64,000 nt of DNA from Paraburkholderia atlantica (GTDB lineage Bacteria > Pseudomonadota > Gammaproteobacteria > Burkholderiales > Burkholderiaceae). The position numbers and the translations under genes were made by a program. The notes under the pieces were generated by a model. That model made no database searches. It was not told the origin of the DNA and saw only the letters and a list, made by a program, of their open reading frames with translations. How positions within the stretch are numbered: the first letter of the stretch is position 1; each line of letters opens with the position of its first letter. Of the stretch, positions 9,301 through 18,115 are shown one piece after another. The stretch lies in NCBI RefSeq assembly GCF_009362785.1, contig NZ_WHNQ01000009.1, positions 205,371-269,370 on the forward strand. The letters are read 5' to 3'.

Positions 9301-9346
9301 TCGGTGAGCCCTCGTACCGGGTCGTCACGTTGTCGGTGGTTTGCAT
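6341..9346 (-). CDS. nrdA: Ribonucleoside-diphosphate reductase subunit alpha (NrdA)
   Basis: The large catalytic subunit that reduces NDPs to dNDPs. 1001 residues, much longer than E. coli NrdA (761). An N-terminal ATP-cone (about 38-135) is followed by a second ATP-cone-like segment (about 155-240), then the 10-stranded barrel. Active-site residues: Cys372 in SSCYLTT, Asn584/Cys586/Glu588 in NLCTEITLN, Cys601 in AVCNLGS, and the YY radical-transfer pair in KTTYYLRTM. The C-terminal redox pair is ECEAC (Cys997, Cys1000), reached by a Gly-rich linker (about 935-965). The ATG at 9346 has AGGAG eight bases upstream. It has a long regulated leader. Confidence 0.97.
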   Translation of the reverse strand: MQTTDNVTTRYEGSPTGQAFGQTQGAQSLAPQANYADYKVIRRNGTVVSFEPSKIAIAVTKAFLAVNGGQGAASARVRELVEQLTQNVVRALLRSRPNGGTFHIEDIQDQVELALMRGGEHNVARAYVLYREKRNQARAHDDHADAASTPGLNVTDNGITRPLDMAALRGIIESACANLGDAVSAEPIVAETVKNLYDGVPMSQVYDSAILAARTMIEKDPAYSQVTARILLHTIRREILEEEVTQAEMGERYAEYFPQFIKRGVQAELLDDKLLQFDLKRLGAALDANRDLQFGYLGLQTLYDRYFLHHDNVRIEMPQAFFMRVAMGLSLNEIDREARAIEFYNVLSSFDFMSSTPTLFNSGTRRSQLSSCYLTTVDDDLDGIYEALKENALLSKFAGGLGNDWTRVRALGSHIKGTNGKSQGVVPFLKVVNDTAVAVNQGGKRKGAVCAYLESWHLDIEEFLELRKNTGDDRRRTHDMNTANWIPDLFMKRVMEGGDWTLFSPSTCPDLHDKFGAEFETAYTAYEDKVARGEIKLFKKIPAAQLWRKMLGMLFETGHPWITFKDPCNVRSPQQHVGVVHSSNLCTEITLNTSDAEIAVCNLGSVNLVAHLKEQADGTVALDHDKLKRTISVAMRMLDNVIDINYYAVAKARNSNLKHRPVGLGIMGFQDCLHVLRTPYASPEAVEFADRSMEAVCYYAYYASTELAEERGRYSSYRGSLWDRGILPQDSVALLAEARGGYVEVDSSESMDWPALRSRIATYGMRNSNCVAIAPTATISNIIGVSACIEPTYQNLYVKSNLSGEFTVVNDYLVRDLKARGLWDEVMVADLKYFDGTLSRIDRIPADLRAIYATAFEVDPVWLVESASRRQKWIDQAQSLNIYMAGASGKKLDEIYKLAWLRGLKTTYYLRTMAATHVEKSTVAHGALNAVSSGHDGSGGAGGAAGGFGVGGSTGGVAGGVNGGFQAATAAVAVEAAPEADGPVCMMRPGDPGFDECEACQ

Positions 9347-9649
9347 TTGCAAAGCTCCTGGTCTTGGAAATGGCGGCGGGTGCCGCGGATTAAATCGAAC
9401 GCCGCGCCGTCGCGTGCGCGAGCGATGAGGTGCAGGAAGGCCGGCTACGCCGGTTGGCGGGATGCAACTGCGAGGAAGCCTGGTTCGATTTGATGACGGT
9501 CTTCATCGGGTCGGTCGCGATCACTGGCTGGTCCTTTCCTGAATGCTTCTGGATGCGGCCGGAGATCCCCCAACGGCTGCGCCCCAGGAATTTTTTTCGC
9601 TGTCTGGAATGCTTGCGGCGCCGTGCTCGGGGAGCGGGGCGCCGCAGAC

Positions 9650-9692
9650 TTATCCACTCTTATTCACTCGGTTATGCACATGGTTATTCACA
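9650..9692 (+). promoter_or_regulatory. Four helically phased DnaA-box-like 9-mers
   Basis: TTATCCACT (9650), TTATTCACT (9660), TTATGCACA (9672) and TTATTCACA (9684) lie in the same orientation. The last two match the consensus TTATNCACA; the first two differ at one position. Spacings of 10, 12 and 12 bases put them on about the same helix face. They fall just downstream of the predicted nrdA start. DnaA control of nrdAB is established in E. coli. Confidence 0.7.
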
Positions 9693-9697
9693 GCACA

Positions 9698-9713
9698 ACA
9701 CAAGATATAGTGC
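9698..9713 (-). promoter_or_regulatory. NrdR box 1 (downstream of nrdA start site)
   Basis: ACACAAGATATAGTGC matches the NrdR consensus acaCwAtATaTwGtgt at 14 of 16 positions. It lies 31 bases from the second box, the three-turn spacing typical of NrdR box pairs. Confidence 0.75.
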
Positions 9714-9728
9714 GAAACTCAGTTGTCG

Positions 9729-9744
9729 GCACCAAGTATAGTGG
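9729..9744 (-). promoter_or_regulatory. NrdR box 2 (overlaps nrdA -10)
   Basis: GCACCAAGTATAGTGG matches the NrdR consensus at about 11 of 16 positions and keeps the TATAGTG half. It overlaps the predicted -10 TATACT, so NrdR bound here should block RNA polymerase. Confidence 0.65.
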
Positions 9745-9762
9745 AGATTCGAGACAGGTCAA
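9735..9762 (-). promoter_or_regulatory. Predicted sigma70 promoter of nrdA
   Basis: On minus, TTGACC (9757-9762), a 16-base spacer and TATACT (9735-9740). Transcription would begin near 9728 and give a leader of about 380 bases before the nrdA ATG. Confidence 0.7.
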
Positions 9763-9879
9763 ACCGTTTTATTTGCGTTCGAAGTCTTGACTTTTGCGTC
9801 GCGCGACGCGCATAAGCTCCGCGGAGAAGCAGGCTGCGCCTCGTTCTCTGCGGATCACGCAAGATCGTGCGAAGGGGGA

Positions 9880-10476
9880 TTACCGCGTTTCGGAAAACTT
9901 GAGATAGGGGAAATACCGAGCGTCGAGCAACGTGTCGCGTTGCAGCCGCGGCCACTCGAAATGTGGACCGGGATCGGTCTTGCGACCGGGTGCGATGTCG
10001 GAGTGTCCGGCAAGCGCGTCGATCGGATAACGCGCCTTCAGTGCGATCACGAGCGCGGCGAGTGTGCGGTATTGCGCCGCTTCGAAGGCGGTGGTGTCGC
10101 TGCCTTCCAGTTCGATGCCGATCGAGAAGTCATTGCAGCGCTCGCGGCCGAAAAAATTCGACGGTCCCGCGTGCCATGCGCGCTCATTGCAGGACACGAA
10201 CTGCTCTAGCGCGCCGTCGCGATGAATCACGAAATGCGGGGACACACGCACGCCGCGCAGATGCGAGTCGTAGTACGGGTGAGCGTCGCAGTCGAGCGTG
10301 TTCTGGAACAGCTCGGCAATCGCGGTGCCGCCGAACTCGTTCGGCGGCAGGCTGATGTTGTGAACGACGATCAGCGTCGGCACCGCGCCTTGCGGCCGCG
10401 CTTCGAAGTTCGGCGAGGGGAGCTTGCGTGCGGCGGGAACCCAGCCGTCGACATCGACGGTGAAGACGTCGCTCAT
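9880..10476 (-). CDS. ampD: 1,6-anhydro-N-acetylmuramyl-L-alanine amidase AmpD
   Basis: A cytoplasmic zinc amidase that removes the peptide from anhydro-muropeptides during peptidoglycan recycling; its loss derepresses AmpC beta-lactamase in species with AmpR. 198 residues, an amidase_2 domain. Zinc ligands and catalytic residues are visible in IVVHNIS, IGIELEGSD and AGHSDIAPGRKTDPG (His, Lys and Asp). The ATG at 10476 overlaps the stop of the upstream gene by 4 bases, implying translational coupling. Confidence 0.94.
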   Translation of the reverse strand: MSDVFTVDVDGWVPAARKLPSPNFEARPQGAVPTLIVVHNISLPPNEFGGTAIAELFQNTLDCDAHPYYDSHLRGVRVSPHFVIHRDGALEQFVSCNERAWHAGPSNFFGRERCNDFSIGIELEGSDTTAFEAAQYRTLAALVIALKARYPIDALAGHSDIAPGRKTDPGPHFEWPRLQRDTLLDARYFPYLKFSETR

Positions 10477-10775
10477 CGGGCGTCGCGGCCGCTCGGACGC
10501 GCGCCGTGGCGCTGCGCGTGCGCGGCGCAGCAGAACGCCTGCCCCGCGACGCTGACCGAGTCGCTCTTCGGTGCGTGCACGCCGCACTCGACGCAGCGAA
10601 TCATCGGTTCGGCGAGCTGCGGCTGTTGTCCATTCGAAGAACGCGCGCCGCCATTCGCGGCGCCGGCACCGTCGGCGCCGCGGGCGCCGGTGCGTTGCGC
10701 GTCGTGGCGGCGCAGCGCCTTAACGAGCCACTGACCGACGATGAACAGCAGAATCAGCAAAACGATTTGTCGCAT
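10473..10775 (-). CDS. Small membrane-anchored Cys-rich protein (PP0621-like)
   Basis: A 100-residue protein with one N-terminal helix (about 3-18, IVLLILLFIVGQWLV), an Ala/Gly/Arg-rich linker and a C-terminal putative metal site: CVEC (Cys61, Cys64), then FCCAAH (Cys82, Cys83, His86). This resembles the short PP0621-type family often found beside ccsA/ypjD and ampD. Function is unknown; a membrane-tethered zinc ribbon is an inference. It starts nine bases after the CcsA-like gene and overlaps ampD, so the three probably form one transcript. Confidence 0.75.
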   Translation of the reverse strand: MRQIVLLILLFIVGQWLVKALRRHDAQRTGARGADGAGAANGGARSSNGQQPQLAEPMIRCVECGVHAPKSDSVSVAGQAFCCAAHAQRHGARPSGRDAR

Positions 10776-10783
10776 GGGGACAC

Positions 10784-11707
10784 TCACACTACAGGCCGGT
10801 GCAACAGCACCTCTAAAACGAAACGGCTGCCGACGTACGCGAGCAACAACGCGACGAACGAGGCCAGCACCCAGCGCAATGCCGCTCGGCCGCGCCAGCC
10901 GGACACCTTGCGCGCGGTCAGTAGCGCGCCGAACATCACCCACGAAAGAATCGCGAACACGGTCTTGTGATCGAGCCGCAACGCGCGGTCGAGCAGCTGC
11001 TCGCTGAACAGGATGCCCGACAGCAGCGTCAGCGTGAGCAGCACGAAGCCGGCGCCGATCAGACGAAACAGCAGCTTCTCGAGCGTGAGCAGCGGCGGCA
11101 GCGTGTCGAGCCAGCTCGACCACCAGCCGTTGCCGGCCGACGCGTGTCGCTGCGCGAGAGCGCCGCGCATCGAATGCAAACGCCGCTCGACCGCCAGCAT
11201 CAGCACGGCGTGTAACGCGGCGATCGCGAACAGACCGTACGCGATGTTCGCTATCAGGAAGTGCAGCTTGAACATCGGCGCGGCCGCATACGGCAGCACG
11301 CGCACGCCGCCGAACGCGAGCGGCAGCAGCGACGCGGCGCACGCGAGCGGCAACACCAGCAGGCGCAGTCCGTCGAGCGGGAAGAAGAAGCTTTCGATCC
11401 AGTAGATGCCGGCACCGAGCCAGAACATCGCCGACAGCGCGAACGCGAAGCCGAACACCATCGCGTTCTGCGGGAAGATCGTGGTATGCAGCAGTACGCC
11501 GTGAGCGAGCAGCGCGACGAATAACAGCGCGCGCCCGGGCGCGCTCATGCCGGAGGCCACCAGAGCGCCCGCGTGGGCGGCTTGATCGGGCAGCGGCGGC
11601 ACGCTCTCGAGCAGCGGACGCACGGCCGCGTGCCGGTGCGAGCGCCAGCCGGCCACGGCGAGGCCGCCGTAGAGAAGCGCGGTGAGGGCATACAGTACAA
11701 TATCCAT
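10784..11707 (-). CDS. CcsA/YpjD-like inner membrane protein (cytochrome c assembly family)
   Basis: A polytopic protein of 307 residues with about eight hydrophobic helices and the cytochrome_C_asm fold; the motif LDHKTVFAILSWVMFG carries the conserved His-Lys. It resembles E. coli YpjD, which sits next to ffh as here, rather than the full-length CcmF or CcsA haem lyases. A direct role in haem delivery is unproven. Transcribed divergently from ffh and first of an apparent operon with the Cys-rich protein and ampD. Confidence 0.85.
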   Translation of the reverse strand: MDIVLYALTALLYGGLAVAGWRSHRHAAVRPLLESVPPLPDQAAHAGALVASGMSAPGRALLFVALLAHGVLLHTTIFPQNAMVFGFAFALSAMFWLGAGIYWIESFFFPLDGLRLLVLPLACAASLLPLAFGGVRVLPYAAAPMFKLHFLIANIAYGLFAIAALHAVLMLAVERRLHSMRGALAQRHASAGNGWWSSWLDTLPPLLTLEKLLFRLIGAGFVLLTLTLLSGILFSEQLLDRALRLDHKTVFAILSWVMFGALLTARKVSGWRGRAALRWVLASFVALLLAYVGSRFVLEVLLHRPVV

Positions 11708-11788
11708 ATTCGAAGTTTACACTAGGGCCCTTCCCCGCGACGCCTTCCGCTTCGCGCGCTGCGCGGGCCCCACCGTTCATCGCTCCCC

Positions 11789-13156
11789 ATGCTCGACAAT
11801 CTGACTCAACGGATGGCGCGCGTCGTCAAGACGCTGCGCGGCGAAGCCCGGCTCACCGAGGCGAACACCCAGGAAATGCTGCGCGAGGTGCGTCTCGCAC
11901 TGCTCGAGGCCGACGTGGCGCTGCCCGTCGTGCGCGAGTTCATCGCGAAGGTCAAGGAGAAGGCGCTTGGCGAGGAAGTGATCTCCAGCCTGTCGCCGGG
12001 TCAGGCGCTCGTCGGCGTGGTGCAGCGCGAGCTGACCGCGGTGATCGGCGGTGACTACGAAGGCAAGGCCTCCGAGCTCAATCTCGCCGTCACGCCGCCC
12101 GCGATCATCCTGATGGCGGGTCTGCAGGGTGCCGGTAAAACGACCACGGTCGGCAAGCTCGCGAAGCTGCTGCGCGAGAAGTACAAGAAGAAGGTGCTGA
12201 CGGTTTCGTGCGACGTCTATCGTCCCGCCGCTATCGCGCAGCTGAAAACGGTGACCGAGCAGGTCGGCGCGGACTTCTTCCCGTCGGAGCCGAACCAGAA
12301 GCCGGTCGACATCGCGCGCGCCGCGGTCGACTGGGCCAAGCGCCACTATCACGACGTGCTGCTCGTCGACACGGCCGGCCGTCTCGGTATCGACGAAGCG
12401 ATGATGAACGAAATCGCCGCGCTGCACGCCGAGCTGAAGCCGGCGGAAACGCTGTTCGTCGTCGACGCGATGCTCGGTCAGGACGCGGTCAACACCGCTA
12501 AGGCGTTCAGCGACGCGCTGCCGCTCACCGGTGTGGTACTGACCAAGCTCGACGGTGATTCGCGCGGCGGCGCGGCGCTGTCGGTGCGTCATGTGACGGG
12601 CAAGCCAGTCAAGTTCGTGGGTGTCGCCGAAAAGCTCGACGGCCTCGAAGTTTTCCACCCCGACCGCATGGCGAGCCGGATTCTCGGCATGGGCGACATT
12701 CTCGCGCTCGTCGAGGAAGCGCAGCGCGGCGTCGACGTGCAGGCCGCGCAGAAGCTCGCCGACAAGGTCAAGAAAGGCGGCGACTTCGACCTCAACGATT
12801 TCCGCGCGCAGCTCTCGCAAATGAAGGGTATGGGCGGCTTGTCGTCGCTGATGGATAAGCTACCCGCGCAGTTCCAGCAGGCCGCAGCCGGCGCCGACAT
12901 GAGTCAGGCCGAGAAGCAGATGCGCCGCATGGAAGGCATCATCAACTCGATGACGCCGACCGAGCGCGCCAAACCCGAGTTGATCAAGGCGACCCGCAAG
13001 CGTCGCATCGCCGCGGGCGCGGGCGTGCAGGTACAGGAAGTCAACCGCATGCTGAACCAGTACGAACAGATGCGCACGATGATGAAGAAGCTCAAGGGCG
13101 GCAACCTGCAGAAGATGATGCGCGGCATGAAGGGCATGATGCCCGGCATGCGCTAA
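11789..13156 (+). CDS. ffh: Signal recognition particle protein Ffh
   Basis: The GTPase of the SRP, which binds 4.5S RNA and signal sequences on ribosomes and docks with FtsY for co-translational membrane insertion. 455 residues in the family order: N domain (1-90), G domain with GLQGAGKTTTVGKLAKLL, DTAGRLG and TKLDGDSRGG, then a Met-rich M domain ending MRGMKGMMPGMR. The intergenic space to the divergent ypjD-like gene is 81 bases. Confidence 0.98.
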   Translation: MLDNLTQRMARVVKTLRGEARLTEANTQEMLREVRLALLEADVALPVVREFIAKVKEKALGEEVISSLSPGQALVGVVQRELTAVIGGDYEGKASELNLAVTPPAIILMAGLQGAGKTTTVGKLAKLLREKYKKKVLTVSCDVYRPAAIAQLKTVTEQVGADFFPSEPNQKPVDIARAAVDWAKRHYHDVLLVDTAGRLGIDEAMMNEIAALHAELKPAETLFVVDAMLGQDAVNTAKAFSDALPLTGVVLTKLDGDSRGGAALSVRHVTGKPVKFVGVAEKLDGLEVFHPDRMASRILGMGDILALVEEAQRGVDVQAAQKLADKVKKGGDFDLNDFRAQLSQMKGMGGLSSLMDKLPAQFQQAAAGADMSQAEKQMRRMEGIINSMTPTERAKPELIKATRKRRIAAGAGVQVQEVNRMLNQYEQMRTMMKKLKGGNLQKMMRGMKGMMPGMR

Positions 13157-13314
13157 GCTTGATGGGACCGGCGCGCGCTCGCGCCGATGCGCGGCGCGGC
13201 TGACTTCGGCATCGTGCGGGTTTATTCTGTAGCGCATCGCGTCGTCCCTCGCGGGAACGTCCCTCGGGATGTTGCCACCCACACTATGTATACAGTTATC
13301 GGCCGTCAGACGTC

Positions 13315-13866
13315 ATGAACCGCGAAGAAGCCCTGCAGATTTTTCAACATTCCGAAGAGATCGTTTCGGCCTCGGACGTCACTGCGTCGATCGCCCGCAT
13401 GGCGGCCGCCATCCGCGACGAGATGAGCGAGGACTTCCCGCTCGTCCTGTCGGTGATGGGCGGCGCCGCGGTGTTCACCGGCATGTTGCTGCCGCACCTC
13501 GATTTCCCGCTCGAATTCGACTACATCCACCTGACGCGCTACCGCAATACGACGAAGGGCAGCAACGAGATGCAATGGCGCGTCGCGCCGGCCGAGTCGG
13601 TCAAGGATCGGGTGGTGCTCGTGCTCGACGACATCCTCGACGAAGGCGAGACGATGGCGGCGATCCGCGACCGCATCCTCGCGATGGGTGCGAAGCGCTT
13701 CCTGTCCGCGGTGCTGTGCGAGAAGATCATTCCAAAGGCGAAGCCGCTGCGTCCCGATTACTGCGGCTTCGAAGTGCCGGACCGGTACGTGTTCGGCTGC
13801 GGGATGGATGCGAAGGGTTACTGGCGCAACCTGCCGACCATTCGGGCGTTGACCGAGGGGGCGTGA
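13315..13866 (+). CDS. Hypoxanthine-guanine phosphoribosyltransferase
   Basis: Purine salvage: transfers phosphoribose from PRPP to hypoxanthine or guanine. 183 residues, type I PRTase fold. The PRPP-binding loop VVLVLDDILDEGETM is clear, and the C-terminal VPDRYVFGCGMDAKGYWRNL fits the purine-contact and hood region. ATG start at 13315. A hairpin terminator shared with the convergent marC gene follows. Confidence 0.92.
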   Translation: MNREEALQIFQHSEEIVSASDVTASIARMAAAIRDEMSEDFPLVLSVMGGAAVFTGMLLPHLDFPLEFDYIHLTRYRNTTKGSNEMQWRVAPAESVKDRVVLVLDDILDEGETMAAIRDRILAMGAKRFLSAVLCEKIIPKAKPLRPDYCGFEVPDRYVFGCGMDAKGYWRNLPTIRALTEGA

Positions 13867-13888
13867 GCGGCGCATCCGCGTCCCGGCG

Positions 13889-13920
13889 AAAAAAAAGCAG
13901 CCTGCCTGGCTGCTTTTTTT
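13889..13920. terminator. Bidirectional terminator between hpt-type gene and marC
   Basis: AAGCAGCC pairs with GGCTGCTT around TGCCT, flanked by an A-run on the left and a T-run on the right, so it can work for both convergent genes. Confidence 0.9.
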
Positions 13921-13959
13921 ATGGCTGCAACGCTGGCCGCTCGGGCACCGGTTTCCGGT

Positions 13960-14559
13960 TCAAAGCTTGTGCACGAAAGAGCGAATGCCGCCGAGCATCA
14001 TCTCGACTGAAATCGCGACGAGCACGAGCCCCATCAGCCGCTCGAACGCCGCCATCACCCGTTCACCGAGCCACGCCTGAATGCGCTCGGCGAGCATCAG
14101 TACGATCGCGCAGATGATCATCGTGACGGTCAGCGCGCCGACCCACTCGAACGTCTGGCCCGGCGCCTGCGAAGTCAGCAGCATGACCGTCGCCAATGCC
14201 GACGGACCCGCCAGTGCCGGAATCGCGAGCGGCACGATCAGCGGCTCGCCGCCGCGCGCGTCGCCGCCGAATGGACCATCCGGATGCGGAAACACCATGC
14301 GCAGCGCGATCAGAAACAGCACGATGCCGCCGCCGATCCGCAGCGACTGGTCACTCAGGCTCATCATGCGCAGAAAGCTCTGCCCGAGCACCATGAACAC
14401 CAGCAGGATCGCAAACGCGATCGCGACCTCGCGCAGGATCACGACCGTGCGGCGCTCCGGCGACACCCCGCGCAGACAGCTAATGAAGATCGGGATGTTG
14501 CCGAGCGGATCGGTGATCAGGATCAGCAGCACCGTCGCGGACAGGAAGGTGTACTCCAC
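13960..14559 (-). CDS. MarC-family integral membrane protein
   Basis: 199 residues with about six transmembrane helices and the family signatures LLILITDPLGNIPIF and PLAIPALAGPSALAT. The UPF0056/MarC family has no settled biochemical role; the old link to multiple antibiotic resistance in E. coli was not confirmed. It ends at the shared terminator and starts 12 bases after proS, so co-transcription with proS is likely. Confidence 0.9.
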   Translation of the reverse strand: MEYTFLSATVLLILITDPLGNIPIFISCLRGVSPERRTVVILREVAIAFAILLVFMVLGQSFLRMMSLSDQSLRIGGGIVLFLIALRMVFPHPDGPFGGDARGGEPLIVPLAIPALAGPSALATVMLLTSQAPGQTFEWVGALTVTMIICAIVLMLAERIQAWLGERVMAAFERLMGLVLVAISVEMMLGGIRSFVHKL

Positions 14560-14571
14560 TGCCCGCTCCGC

Positions 14572-16308
<1,737 letters not shown>

Positions 16309-16568
16309 TCAAGGTGTCCAAAAGCGGCGGCTTCCGGTGGGACCGCCAGAAAAGGTGAAAACATGGGGAAAATCGACACAGATCAGCGGCGAAGCCAGCG
16401 GGGTTCCCCCGACTGGCGGCACCCTGTCCCCGTGCGGCGCCGAAACCGCCGCGCAAAGCCTCTCGCAAGGGATCGGGCACGGAAAACCGACAGGCTACCG
16501 CAAACACGGCTGTTGCGGCGAATCGCGGCAATCTCATGCGATTCGGTGCGTAGGGTCCGTTATCTGTT

Positions 16569-16574
16569 TATAAT
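16569..16574 (+). promoter_or_regulatory. Probable -10 element for rppH
   Basis: A perfect TATAAT preceded by TGTT lies 34 bases before the rppH ATG in the 299-base proS/rppH divergent region. No good -35 hexamer is seen at 16-18 bases, so the promoter may rely on the near-extended -10. The rest of the region holds no gene. Confidence 0.45.
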
Positions 16575-16607
16575 CAAAGCAATTTTAAAGGATTCGAAGG
16601 TGGTTGT

Positions 16608-17357
16608 ATGCTGGATCGTGAAGGCTTTCGCCCGAACGTCGGCATCATCCTCTTGAACGCGCACAACGAGGTGTTTTGGGGCAAACGGCTCCGTGAACAT
16701 TCCTGGCAGTTTCCGCAAGGGGGCATCAAATATGGCGAGACCCCCGTGCAAGCGATGTATCGGGAGTTACACGAAGAGACCGGACTGCTTCCTGAGCACG
16801 TCAAGGTGATCGGTCGCACGCGCGACTGGTTGCGTTATGAGGTGCCTGACAAGTTCATCAAGCGCGAAGTACGCGGTCATTACCGCGGCCAGAAACAAAT
16901 CTGGTTTTTGCTCCGGATGGTAGGACGCGACTGCGACATCTGTTTGCGCGCCACCGACCACCCTGAGTTCGATGCGTGGCGTTGGAACGAGTATTGGGTA
17001 CCGCTCGACTGTGTGATCGAGTTCAAGCGGGATGTGTATCAGTTGGCGCTGACGGAGCTGTCCCGTTTCATGCGCCGGCCTGCGCCGCGTGCGGAAAAAC
17101 CTGGCGGGCATCATGGATCGCGTTATCCGCGGATAGCGTCGTCGATGCAAAGCCCACCAGATTCCACGGTAAGCACGGTGGTCACCACCGTCACAACCGT
17201 AAGTTCGGTCAGCGTCGAGACTTCGACGCGCGTGCTGGTCGTGCCGGATTGCGGTCCCGGCTCACCGGATGCGAACATCGCCCCGGAGCATGAGCGCGAA
17301 ACGGCCGAAGCCGACGAGGCCGTCGCCCCGATAGTCCGACGAGGCGTGCGCGATTGA
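16608..17357 (+). CDS. rppH: RNA pyrophosphohydrolase RppH with C-terminal extension
   Basis: A Nudix hydrolase that removes pyrophosphate from mRNA 5' ends and so starts 5'-end-dependent decay. The Nudix box is [20 protein letters not shown] (start near residue 38), and [12 protein letters not shown] and [11 protein letters not shown] are typical of RppH. 249 residues against about 176 in E. coli: residues about 180-249 form a Thr/Val/Ser-rich tract ([18 protein letters not shown]) and then an acidic tail. An ATG start lies at 16608. Confidence 0.94.
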   Translation: MLDREGFRPNVGIILLNAHNEVFWGKRLREHSWQFPQGGIKYGETPVQAMYRELHEETGLLPEHVKVIGRTRDWLRYEVPDKFIKREVRGHYRGQKQIWFLLRMVGRDCDICLRATDHPEFDAWRWNEYWVPLDCVIEFKRDVYQLALTELSRFMRRPAPRAEKPGGHHGSRYPRIASSMQSPPDSTVSTVVTTVTTVSSVSVETSTRVLVVPDCGPGSPDANIAPEHERETAEADEAVAPIVRRGVRD

Positions 17358-17434
17358 CCATTCAAAGGCGGCGGCTCGCGCCGCCTCTCGCTGGCGCGGC
17401 TTTCGAGCCGCGTCCGTCTTTCGAGGGAATCATA

Positions 17435-17992
17435 TTGAAAGTATTTGCACTCGCCGTGGCGTGCGTCGCCACCGGCGCCCTGCTGGCAGGCTGTTCGAGC
17501 GCCGGCAAACCGACCAACAAAGACGACAGCGCGTTCGTCTATCTGCTGGATCGCAAAAGCAACTGGGTTGAAAACAAGGTCGACACGTTGCCGCCGCTGC
17601 CCACTGACGCGAACCTTCTGCCGTTCGAGGTCTCCGGCAATACGCCGCTCCAGTTCGCGATCGACCCGAAATCGGTCAGCGTCGGCGACGACGGTGTCGT
17701 GCGTTACACGGTGGTCGTCACGAGCCCGGGCGGCGCGCGCAACGTCAATTACGAGGGCATCCGCTGCGACACGTATGAATGGCGTCAATACGCGGGCCTG
17801 AACGCCGATCACGACGGTTGGGACACGACGGTCGCGAACCAGTTTTCGCGCATCGAAAACGGCGCGCTGAACGCGTATCAGGCCGCGCTGTATCAGGACT
17901 ATATGTGCGCGAACAAGATTCCGACCGGCAGCGCGCAGCGCATCGTCGAGAACATTCGTTACAAGCGCACGCAGACGTCGCAGATTCATTGA
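17435..17992 (+). CDS. CNP1-like lipoprotein
   Basis: A 185-residue predicted lipoprotein: MKVFALAVACVATG signal, lipobox LLAGC, then a mature domain with DRKSNWVENK and VVTSPGGARNVNYEGIRC typical of the CNP1-like family, first named from Neisseria. Function is unknown. The TTG at 17435 has GAGGGA upstream and gives a clean signal peptide; the frame runs further upstream but without signal-like sequence. It follows rppH by 77 bases and ends at a terminator shared with proB. Confidence 0.85.
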   Translation: MKVFALAVACVATGALLAGCSSAGKPTNKDDSAFVYLLDRKSNWVENKVDTLPPLPTDANLLPFEVSGNTPLQFAIDPKSVSVGDDGVVRYTVVVTSPGGARNVNYEGIRCDTYEWRQYAGLNADHDGWDTTVANQFSRIENGALNAYQAALYQDYMCANKIPTGSAQRIVENIRYKRTQTSQIH

Positions 17993-18044
17993 GGCAGGTC
18001 ACGCGGCGCGCACCCGATTCAGGCGCCGTTGCTTGTGCGTGACG

Positions 18045-18084
18045 AAAAAAAGCCGTTCCAGCCTGTGCTGGAACGGCTTTTTTG
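18045..18084. terminator. Bidirectional terminator between CNP1-like gene and proB
   Basis: A perfect AGCCGTTCCAGC / GCTGGAACGGCT stem with loop CTGT, an A-run before and a T-run after. It serves both convergent genes. Confidence 0.93.
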
Positions 18085-18115
18085 TCGGCTCTTTGCGCGC
18101 GCGCAGTCCGAAAGA

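Larger units (their letters stand above)
9347..9879. other. nrdA leader and control region
   Basis: A 533-base gap between nrdA and ampD, both on minus. It contains the nrdA promoter with NrdR-like and DnaA-like boxes (9650-9762, listed separately), a nested hairpin with 9-bp outer stem TGCGGCGCC/GGCGCCGCA (9614-9646), and about 260 bases of untranslated leader with no supported reading frame. 9763-9879 shows nothing clear. Confidence 0.65.

Noticed and set aside
6542..9307. A 921-codon open frame on plus, opposite nrdA
   Set aside because: Antisense shadow of nrdA; Arg/His/Val-rich composition typical of GC shadows.
9445..9657. A possible 70-codon leader peptide of nrdA
   Set aside because: GTG start within a DnaA-like box, no ribosome-binding site, Pro/Arg-rich shadow composition.
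9650..9692. The DnaA-box cluster as a chromosomal origin
   Set aside because: No dnaA, dnaN or gidA nearby, no AT-rich unwinding region; promoter control is a simpler reading.
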